DNA of 42,651 bases from Branchiostoma floridae (lineage: Eukaryota > Chordata > Leptocardii > Amphioxiformes > Branchiostomatidae): positions 17,694,981-17,737,631 of the forward strand of contig NC_049994.1 in the NCBI RefSeq assembly GCF_000003815.2, in the 5' to 3' direction. The translations under genes and the position numbers were made by a program. Positions 33,001 through 41,300 of the stretch are shown here, piece by piece (positions within the stretch are counted from its first letter, which is position 1; each line of letters opens with the position of its first letter). Under the pieces are notes generated by a model. It saw only the letters and a program-made list of their open reading frames with translations, was not told the DNA's origin and made no database searches.

Positions 33001-35134
33001 TGTCACACGTCACGTCCGACATACCAAAAAACATAAGGTACGTGACGTCTTTATCGTGTGACATAAGATACGTGACGTCTTTTACAGATGTCACACGTCA
33101 CATGGTCCTGTGTTTAATTCAAAGGTACGTGACGTCTTTGACGTGCGACCGAATGGACCGATCGTGAAGCCCCGCCTCCTGTTCAATCATGGTTCTATTT
33201 AAAACATCTCCGTCAAAAACAGGACAGAATTGGCCCATAGCCATCGCCGCTAAGTTTAGTTGATAATACAGTCTGCAGTTGGATCCCAAATGGTGGAATG
33301 AGATATAAAAATCATGATTGTCTTGGCTGAGGCAAACATATCGCTTGTCCTTAGCCACAGCATTTAATATTAACATAATACTAACTCTTGCAGGCCACAA
33401 TCATCCCACAACGTGCGCTGAAGCTAAATCTCTACGCTCCAATGCCAACGACGGCGAGTACACACTTTACCCTTTTTCGACGAACAGTGATGTATCCCTC
33501 CGCGTTTATTGCCACGACATGGCATCGGAGAATCCCAAAGAGTTCCTGACCCTACCATCCGGTCCTGATGAAAACTATGCCATTTTCTCTGGCGATCGCC
33601 TAGTCGGCGCAAGGCTATGGCAATGCACCGGCCCATTACAGGTAGGTGAAACTACTGGTAGCAAAGCAGAGCAAAGCACAACAGTGACTACGTTAAGTTG
33701 AAGGATAAACTAAATTGTTATTAATATGTTTGTACAACAAATATGTCTTAGTGATTATAACTAAAAGGTATACACGTGTAAGGCTAGCGTCAGTGTGATG
33801 ATATATTTACGTAAGTCGCTGTACTTTTGTCGTGTCAATAAAAATTTCCTCTATATTGTCCTCAGGGTCCATGGGATAAACGCGGGACCACGAAGTTCAG
33901 CAAGCTCAGAATCCAGTTTGATACGTCCAGGATCGAAGTTATCGGAGATGACTACACCTTTGCTCAAACCACTGGTAGTTCAACATGTTGTTACCTTACA
34001 ATAAGATTGTCAGTTGTAATGTGACCCGTAAATAGTGCTAAATGTTAATGACCAATGGATGACTGACTCGTAAGAATGCCTCAAGTCAATACGCCACCAA
34101 GTCTGAGAAAAATAAGAGATGTTTCTTTTTCTTTTTGATGACGCAGGACGTTTGATGTAATAGGTCAACATTTTGTTGGTCGAACAATTTGCACCATCAT
34201 GATAGATAATTTTTAGCTTGACTTGCTCAACTTTTGTCAAAAGAGTCCGTTGAGGTGACATATATTTTCTAATGACAACAGGGCCCAATGATGTTGCTTA
34301 CGGACAAGCAGGCGACTGTTATTCAGCGAAACAGGGATGTGCGAAGGGAACGTTCAAAGTGGATCTGACTGGGACGGGACTTGCGCTGGCACCAGAAGTC
34401 CACTGGGTCATGGGGCATCACTATCCAGCATCTCTGACCATCAACGACATGTTTGTCTCGGAGGATAGAAAGGTTTGTTGCCTGTCTATAACTTACTGTT
34501 CGGTAATGACTAAAAGAATTATCGCGCATCCATGCAGCAAAATCTTTAACTTCAAACTCAATACTGGATCCACAGTATAACCCATTCCCAACTACAAGAT
34601 CTCTAAATATCATCAACAAGAAAAATCAGGATCTTTAAATATCATCAACAGGAAAAAATCAAGATCTTTAAATATCATCAACAAGAAAAATCAAGATCTT
34701 TAGACATCATATTTTCAACAAGAAAATTATATCGTTTGTATACTCTTTAATATGTTGATTGAAATGTTTTTCATTTTTTTTCAGGTTGCCTCTGCCCGAT
34801 GTGGTGGATGGTGTGGCTACTGCTGGCCCGAAGGAAGGAAAATATATCTGACACCCTCACAAGGTAAGTACAACACGTTCATTACAACGGCTCCTTCTCG
34901 TTGAAATGTTTCCAATAGCTATCTTAGGTTAAAAAAAATATGTACGTGCCAGTACGGGCGACGCGCCTGCCCTGTACAGCCTGAACGTTTTCAGAAATGC
35001 GTGGAGGACGTGGCCTCCCCCCCCCCTCCCCCCCCCAAAAAAAAACCACGTACGGACAAACGGCACGTGCGGCGGGTTGTGCCCTTAGCTTAAGCATAGA
35101 TAATGATCAATTCTTTCCTCCTTTTTCAGGGTAG
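23626..35134 (+). CDS. Secreted multidomain lectin: rhamnose-binding, fucolectin, hevein-like, GON
   Basis: Eleven exons are joined: 23626-23734, 24332-24436, 27320-27604, 29056-29277, 30107-30322, 32043-32228, 33394-33641, 33866-33974, 34282-34472, 34785-34863, 35130-35134. All phases fit, giving 584 residues. Residues 1-26 are a signal peptide (hydrophobic FVLLYFAVMW). Residues 27-71 are a helical linker. Residues 72-166 are a SUEL/Gal_Lectin domain with ANYGR, DPC and KYLEASYRC. Residues 167-312 are a fucolectin (FTP) domain with NVALGK, PWWKVDLG, the RxDx4R sugar triad and adjacent Cys pair, split over two exons. Residues 313-374 are a Cys-rich hevein-like module (PCCS, WCGN). Residues 375-584 are a GON domain (CHDMASENPKEFLTL, AGDCYSA, RCGGWCGYC), otherwise known from ADAMTS9/20-type proteases. 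No protease or membrane segment is present. It would be secreted and bind glycans; the ligands are inferred. A 472-N gap in intron 3 could hide an exon, but the phases already join. Confidence 0.88.
23877..24066. repeat. Duplicated (TC)n(TA)n block in intron 1 of the lectin gene
   Basis: A stretch starting TTTATGCCTGCAAAAACGC, followed by TC and TA tracts, is present twice in tandem (about 23877-23952 and 23953-24066). Confidence 0.85.
24466..24925. repeat. Imperfect tandem duplication in intron 2 of the lectin gene
   Basis: Unit 1 (24466-24752) and unit 2 (about 24760-24925) share ACCAGACGGCGGTCACCATG and GACTGGTCACCATATACATG. Inside unit 1, a 20-bp subunit (AATCACATTATGTGGCAAGT) is repeated five times at 24597-24695. 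The apparent open frames here are not needed for a phase-consistent gene. Confidence 0.8.
25320..25460. repeat. Possible interspersed-repeat tail
   Basis: A (CAT)n start (ATCATCATCATTGGTCGGC) is followed by a non-coding GC-richer stretch ending near 25450, directly beside the LINE tail. The appearance is that of a repeat 3' end; the family was not identified. Confidence 0.3.
25465..27200 (-). mobile_element. 5'-truncated non-LTR retrotransposon in intron 2 of the lectin gene
   Basis: The minus-strand open frame 27197-25596 (533 codons) encodes the C-terminal part of a LINE reverse transcriptase. It begins inside the palm (LLFNDISECF) and continues through the catalytic motif WADDLALIS and the thumb (YLGIPFT). 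It ends with a Cys/His cluster CPFCPELIEDEYHF and VCPKY. Endonuclease and fingers are missing. About 130 bp of 3'UTR follow, ending near TAACTTTATTGCACAAC. The type resembles CR1/L2-like elements of amphioxus; the clade call is inference. The long intact frame suggests a fairly recent insertion. It sits antisense to the host gene. Confidence 0.85.
28330..28801. other. Assembly gap (472 N)
   Basis: Unknown sequence within intron 3 of the lectin gene. The length is not a round number, so it may be an estimated gap. Confidence 0.99.
29590..29725 (-). mobile_element. Degenerate tRNA-like SINE in intron 4 of the lectin gene
   Basis: The plus strand reads GGTGGAGTGAGTACAG and GATCAGTGGCATGACAGG, aligning with the copies at 23330 and 30595. 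The B-box is mutated (ATTTAAACCC). Confidence 0.5.
30595..30745 (-). mobile_element. tRNA-like SINE in intron 5 of the lectin gene
   Basis: On the minus strand the A-box TGGCGCAATCGG and B-box GAGTTCGAACCCC are at tRNA-like spacing. The tail is GTGAAGTGAGGAACG on the plus strand. It is the best-preserved of three related copies. Confidence 0.65.
31285..31556. repeat. Two copies of a palindromic motif
   Basis: A perfect 24-bp palindrome centred on AAAAGCGCTTTT (31285-31308) recurs as 22 bp at 31519-31540. Each copy is followed by GGAGC[GA]CATTTGGGATAG. The pair may mark the ends or remains of a small transposon in intron 5 of the lectin gene. Confidence 0.7.
31612..32013 (+). mobile_element. 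5S rRNA-derived SINE with trinucleotide tail
   Basis: 31612-31729 resembles 5S rRNA: TAGCTACGGCC start, CCCGATCTCGGAAGTTAAGC, CTTGGATGG and GCTGTAGCC end. These include the A-box and C-box regions of the internal pol III promoter. A unique body follows to about 31865, then (ATG)n and (ATT)n repeats to 32013, just before an exon of the lectin gene. The 5S part is diverged and part-deleted, so it is a SINE head and not a 5S gene. 5S-headed SINEs (SINE3 type) are known from chordates. Confidence 0.75.
32326..32371 (-). mobile_element. LINE 3'-end fragment
   Basis: ATAACTTTATTGCACAACAA and TTGTAC, then ACAAAGTATGG-like sequence, match the tail of the LINE at about 25468-25510. Only the terminal 45 bp remain. 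Confidence 0.6.
32490..33145. repeat. Dense ACGTGACGT motif array, with tandem unit of 86-88 bp
   Basis: More than twenty ACGT cores occur, mostly in ACGTGACGTC or its complement. Units beginning CACGTCACGTCCGACATACC start at 32920 and 33006, with a partial third at 33094. Many cores are CRE-like half sites. Confidence 0.75.
34596..34720. repeat. Minisatellite in intron 9 of the lectin gene
   Basis: About four copies of a 31-33 bp unit containing GATCTTTAAATATCATCAAC are present, the last one diverged. Confidence 0.85.
34937..35095. mobile_element. Half copy of the inverted-repeat element, inverted
   Basis: The reverse complement matches the left half of the element at 22726-23124: CTAAGGGC end, G-rich run, then GTTCAGGCTGTACAGGGC and GCGTCGCCCGTACTGGCACG. 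It lies in the last intron of the lectin gene, about 35 bp before the final acceptor. Confidence 0.75.
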
Positions 35135-35944
35135 TCGGCTGGAGGATCGCAGCTGTGCTCCACAGTTTAAAGTTGAACCTGTGACCATTTGACCGAGCTG
35201 TCAACAATGGAGCTCAATGGAGAAACACATCTGCTGGTGTGAATGTGTGTGTCATGTTTTGACAAGAACTTTATGTTCGCCGGCGTTTCTTTGATCCCTT
35301 GTTTATGGATTCAAAGTTAAGATAACAAACAAGTTTACGTGATGGTTTGTTGGTTTTCATGATGTTCGATTTTGGTTTATCACAGTGTATGTTTTGCATA
35401 TAATTCGCACAAGCCTTCCCCATATATGAATTTGTGTGCTTTAACTAATACTAGTATTATTAAATAGCCAGGCGCGGACCATTCAGAAGGCCCCGTTCCA
35501 CGTTTGTTATGACGCCGTAACACATAGATTCCGGTCAGGCCGGTGTGCATCGCTCCTTCTAGTGCCGGTGTCGATTCATTCTGACCAATCAGAAGGAGTG
35601 ATACACACAAGAAAGTAAGGGATATGCAGGCATTGGCCAATCAAAAGGAACGAAACATATGCCAGAGCAGAGGGAATAAATACAGACTGCAAGGGGGAAT
35701 GGCTCCTTCTGTTAACATTGATAATGAGTTTTGTTGTTCTAAAAAGGCTGCAATGTTTCTAATATTTTCTGTTTAGATTTTGGTTTCAAATTGTAATCTG
35801 TAATTTTCTTACAAATGTATGTACCAAAGAACAAATGTTAATGTTCAGAAATTCGACAAAGGAATTCACACGTATAGTACCAAAGGATCTTTGCATTATA
35901 CAGGAGTTTGCAAGTTTGGGTAGGCTATATGATAATAACGTTAA

Positions 35945-36105
35945 TGACCCGCCTGTTTCTCGGTGTATATGGTGTCATAACGCCTGGTCCTTTGCTACAA
36001 CCACCGAATAAAACCACCGAGTGAGCGAAGCGAGTTTTATTTGGTGGTTATTGCAAAGGACCAGGCGTTATGACACCATATACATGTACACCTAGGGGCG
36101 AGTCA
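35945..36105. mobile_element. 161-bp hairpin MITE flanked by TTAA
   Basis: The two arms pair over most of their length (TGACCCGCC / GGGGCGAGTCA ends; GGTGTCATAACGCCTGGTCC and its complement; AATAAAAC / GTTTTATT). A short loop GAGTGAGCGAAGCGAG separates them. TTAA lies on each side (35941-35944, 36106-36109), as for piggyBac-type insertion. Confidence 0.75.
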
Positions 36106-36558
36106 TTAACCCTTAATTCGTGATACTTTGTTTTAAGTAATTATGTCCAAAGGGACGTTTGCTTTCCATGCTTGATGTGATAGAGTGGATATTACCCTCA
36201 TCTATGCGGATACAGTTTTTTGGCTTCGCTAGGATTTGACACAAAAGAGGGAGAAAAAGCTCAATGTTACATTAAAAAAATTATAAGATACTGTTTCAGT
36301 ACTTCTTGGTGTAAAGAGATCACTGCATTCTGATTTTGTTTAAACATGCACATGTCCTAAATCATATCTCCACATTATCTTATACAAATATTCATAGATC
36401 CACCATTAATAATTGTAATAACTGTCAATGTTATAACCGTCTGAATTAGTATCTTGTTCTTGATGTTGTAACTATGACATCATTTGCAAGTTAAAGACGA
36501 AGAAAGTTAGGTACACAATTGTACCATTTTGTACATGCAGAAGCATGCATATATAGAG

Positions 36559-36690
36559 TACAACACGGTGTATTCCGTATCACCCGAGGTGCCAGCCCGA
36601 CCGCGGTAATGATCGCCCGACGGCCGGAGGGTGATCCGACCCGAGGGAGGGCTGGGGCGAGCGTGATGCGGTTCAATACACTGCGTTGTA
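36559..36690. mobile_element. 132-bp GC-rich fold-back element
   Basis: TACAACACGGTGTATTCCG with ATCAC at the left pairs with GTGATGCGG and CAATACACTGCGTTGTA at the right. The centre is GC-rich (CCCGACGGCCGGAGGG). A similar end, TACAACACGATGTATTACG, occurs alone near 27619. Confidence 0.6.
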
Positions 36691-38393
36691 TTTTATTTAT
36701 GTCATACACACCTGAGAAAACACATATTTCGATGCGAAATTCAAGTTGAGAAAATGTTGTGTCCTTGAACAAAAGATTGTAGCAACAGCAATTCTAGCTG
36801 CCGAATCCGGTGTTCGAATTTTCAATCGTGCCGTATTCGGCCCGTTCGAAATAGTTCGATTTACTCGAAGGAAGCCTGTGTTATACAACTTAGAAACTTA
36901 GAACCCGTGTGATACGGAAAGTTATCACACGGTCCGGAACACCCGTATCAAACGTTTTCGCGTCACAGGTATGACATAAATCCCATTACTTATAATTGTA
37001 AATTGTAAAAAAAGATACAACAACAATTCTCTTGTTTTCTTATGCTGCTGCATATCAGTTATAAATCTCTACTCGGAGAACTTGATGCCCTTGCCGTAGC
37101 AACAGGCTACCCACACAATTTAGTTCTACATCATGTAGTCGATGGAAAGTACATGATTGTTTACATAAAGTTCAATCATACATGAATATGTATATATTCT
37201 ACCAACTCCAAAACATCAGCCTACGTCAACAGACGAAGAAGTTGGACAGGTCTACTTGACTCATCCCCAAGGGAGGGAAGCTAAACGCAATGTGAGGTCT
37301 CAATTTATAGAGACATATTTTGTATTTTTCTACGCGAAACTGCCTTTCATAAGTTCGTAAATGTTTCATCTAACTACTATAAGTTATCGTCAAATCTCTT
37401 ATCCATTAGAATGTGCCCTTTTTGAAAGCACAATGTTCAATTCCCAATTTGTTTATTCAACATTTTTGCACGCCTACACATATCATGTCTCGGCCCTGAG
37501 TGAGTCTCATGATCAGTTGTACTGCTGAGTGCGGGCCGATTCCAGAATTCGGAGCCTCACCGTAAGTACAAAATTTCACAATATCTGTTCTTCTCGTTGC
37601 AGATAGATTCTCTCACTTAGAACAAATGACAACTTTCAGATAATGTTCCTGTTTATAAGATGCCAATTTATAGGAAATTTGTTCTTACCAATACGCAGTA
37701 GAAATACATTTGTATGTACTATTCTTAGGGCACGTACATGCTGTTTTCCCTTCATGAATGACTCAATGTTACAAATTGTTAACATCATGTAGCTGTATCT
37801 GATCTTCTGTAGGACCACAAATAGATTTAGCGCAGTTTTACCAACACATTATTCATAATCGCGTCCAAACAGTCGATGTTCCATTCACTAAATGTTCTCG
37901 ATAATATACAATTCCACACAAAAAAGAAGAGGAATTTAAAGACTACACAACCTCAAGTTAGTCAAGAAACATGTGGCATGTCAGTATAGAATTGATCGTT
38001 AAATGAACTATAAGTAAGAGCAACATGGCAGCTACACCCGCAGCCGGCACAACATGTGCTTCAGATCGTAACACTGACATACATTGTCTGGTATCAAAGG
38101 TTGACACGTGGGTTGTTTTATCTACATAGAGATTAAATGTTTTTGTCTGCCCGTTGACGACATAGAGCTTTGTTTTCAGTGGGCGGTGAAAATCAGACTG
38201 TACGGTGCACATAGCCATTTAAGATTCAAGTGCACGGCGCCCGTGATAATCAATGAAGTGAAAGTAAAAAGACGTGGAGTAACGGGAAGGTTTGACACTT
38301 TGGAAAAAGACCACAGAACTAGGGCTGTTTGATGTGACAGGCAGATACCACATCCTTACATCACATAAGTTAGTATCGTCAATTGTCTGAGCC

Positions 38394-41300
38394 ATGGCCG
38401 AAGACAGCCAGTCCGACGCCGTGCCAAACGTCGTCGAAAAAGAATTCTTAAGCGACAGTATAACAAATCCAGGCACAGAAGCTGTGCAACCTATCCCCAG
38501 ACAACCCGACGAAGATATCGATCTCCACATCCCTGATGAACAACTGTCTATCAAGAGCGATGCTGCAGCTGAGAACAGACAAACAATCGATATCAGCCCT
38601 GGTGTTCTTGATACGTACGCTATTGCCTACATATGCCATGATCATATTACTTACGAGACGACAACAGTGGCAACAATAGTAGCGTCCAACAGTAGCCACA
38701 ATGACGACTTGAACTTGGCAGGTTGTGGCGCATCTGAGAATGATTCTGATACTTCAGTTTTCATCAGAAATGATAGTACCGCGCACACAGAAACCCGGGA
38801 TCCAAACCCGATGTACACACAAAGCACCGTGGGCCCTCCTCCAAACGACGTTACTCCTAACCCGATGTACACAGAAAGTGTCATGAACCCAAACGACGCT
38901 ACTACTAATCCAATGTACACAGAAAGCATAATGGACCCCTCGTCAAACGAAGATTATCGTAACCCAATGTACACAGAAAGCACCATGGACCCTTCGTCAA
39001 ACGAAGATAATCCTAACCCAACGTACACACAAAGCACCATGGACCCTCCCCCAAACGACGTTAACCCTAATCCGATGTACCTGCCAAGCACCATGGGGCC
39101 AAACGTCAGCCCTGGACCCGCCTCAAAATCAAACGACAATCCCCAAATCTCTACTGGTAAATGTGAGGGAAATGACCACAAAGACGAGAACGGACAAGCG
39201 ATCAACATCAGTCCTGGTGATTCAGATACTTACGCAATTGCATACATATGTAAGGGAGATGTCGGCCCTGGGCAAACCTTTAGCTCAAATAACAGTGATG
39301 GCACTCAGCCATCTCCAGCTACACGTCTGGAAGATGCAGCTTCACAACAGCAGGGCGACTTTGAGAGATCAAACATTGGGAACAATCCCCGCCTCCGGCC
39401 ATATGCTGTTAGGTGTCTTAGACCTTTTAGAAAATCTGTCGTCGAGTCAGCTAGCTGTGATGTCACCCAGCCCCATGCTGTTAAATACCAAGAAGAAATC
39501 GCTGAATCAGCTAACAATGATAGCGATCCCTACATCCAACCATATGCTGTTGGATACCAGAAAGACGACGAATCTCCTAACGGGGCTCCCGACTGTGAGC
39601 CAGCGGCCTCAGATAGCATCAACAATGATGTCTTGACTAACCCATCGAGCAATGATCCAAATACTCCTGATGTTGTCAGTGAGGAAAGGCAACATGTCCC
39701 GAATGCGCTTAATCCAAATCCGATGTACGTGCCAAACGTTCAGCATCCTGCAGCTTGCGGTAAGATGCGTCTAATTACAATTTCGTTACTTACCGCGCCA
39801 CTTAATTTTAAGAAAGCAAAATATGGCTCTGACACTAAGATAATCAATGAAAAGGAAAATGTTGAAGTTGTTTTAATCATTACTGATTTCGAGGCTTGTG
39901 ACAAGATTAGGATAGATTGTTTTGTGTCTGAACTAGAATATGTTTGGATTTAAAAATAGTACGGTGAAAAATCACAATAAACACTATGATTACAATTGAA
40001 TTATCCAGCTTCAGTATTACACACAAATGGAAACAAATCATTCACGGCAACCCTTCTTTGTGAAACAGTTAGTATCACTGTGTCAGCATATTTCATGTAC
40101 TAGTAATCAGACTGTTAGTGAAGCTATGTCAAATTTAGTTCTAGGCAAGGTCTAGATATACAGCTTCTGGAAAGAAATATTATTTAGTTTTCTTTGTTAT
40201 AGTACTCTTCTTCATTATATGTCTTTTAAGATGATTTTCCCCCCTCAACACCACTGTCAATCGATTTGCTTTCAACTAAATTGCTGCAATGTGCATATTT
40301 TCAGAATGTTCTCGCCTGATGGTGTGCTCAATTGTGACGGTCCTTGTGTCGTGCATCGTTGGCGGAGTCTTTCTCTGGTTATTTCACAATATCGACCCAC
40401 CAGAGGTATCCTTCTGTCTCGACATGGCTTTGTTTACCATTACTTTTATTTGTTTTGTTTTTCTTATTTGAACTGTTCTATCTAAAAAGTTCAACTTTGA
40501 TGAGATGATCTTGTATGATTTTTTTTCTCAAACACCATCGATTTCACGATATTTGATACCATAAGCAGATTTGATTGGACAATATATTGCTTTGTTATTA
40601 AAAGCGGCTTCAACATGATATCACGGCTATTTTGGATGTTTGTATATATATTTCATATTTTGAAGGTGACTGTACGGATTTAATAAAATTTTTGTATGTT
40701 TGCTTGTTGAAAGAAGTTGTCTCGGCACAACAATAGGCGACGTGACCTCCGCCCTGTCCGCGTGTCACCATTGTCGTCGACAGGGACACACAACTTTTGC
40801 TATTTTTTTGGCAAATTTTTCAGAGTTTAGATAGTCATTCTTATGATCCCATGCCAGTTAATCCGACAGCTAGAGCCGACAGCGACGCTGGGTTCCACCG
40901 TTACCCCTGGTACTCCTGGATGCTGTAGTTCTGTCCCCACACCACCAGGTGTCTCTAACAGCTCACAGCGCACAGGTGAGGTATAATCACTGTCACCTGT
41001 ACATAGCACTGTCCTGAAGAGGGCTTTATGACAAAGGTACAAAATGTTACACCTCACGTGATATTTAAGGTAGGTACTTAACAATAAGTGTTCTAAATGT
41101 TCTATTGGCGTCGTGTGTGGCGTAAGTTTTAGTGCGTTAGGCTAGAGGCTAGAGCTAGAGGTTCTGAGTTCGAAGCTCATCCCCTATGTGGTCAAAGTAA
41201 GTTACGAATTCGAGTGCATAAGTTACTACTTTGATTACCACATTGTCCTCCTCTGACCCCAAACATATAACAAATGGACTTTTTCTGATACGATTTTATT

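Larger units (their letters stand above)
32229..33393. other. Intron 6 of the lectin gene, ACGT-rich
   Basis: The intron begins with a LINE 3'-tail fragment (about 32326-32371). From about 32490 to 33145 it is dominated by ACGTGACGT/ACGTCAC motifs, partly in tandem. Confidence 0.7.
35135..38393. other. Spacer between the lectin gene and NHL gene 5
   Basis: 35135 to about 35700 is probably the 3'UTR of the lectin gene; AATAAA at 35675-35680 is a candidate poly(A) signal. A TTAA-flanked hairpin element (35945-36105) and a GC-rich palindromic element (36559-36690) follow. From about 37956 the sequence is homologous to the 5' flank of NHL gene 3 (GTCAAGAAAC, GCATGTCAGTAT, CAGCTACACCCGCAG). No other gene was recognised. 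Confidence 0.55.
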
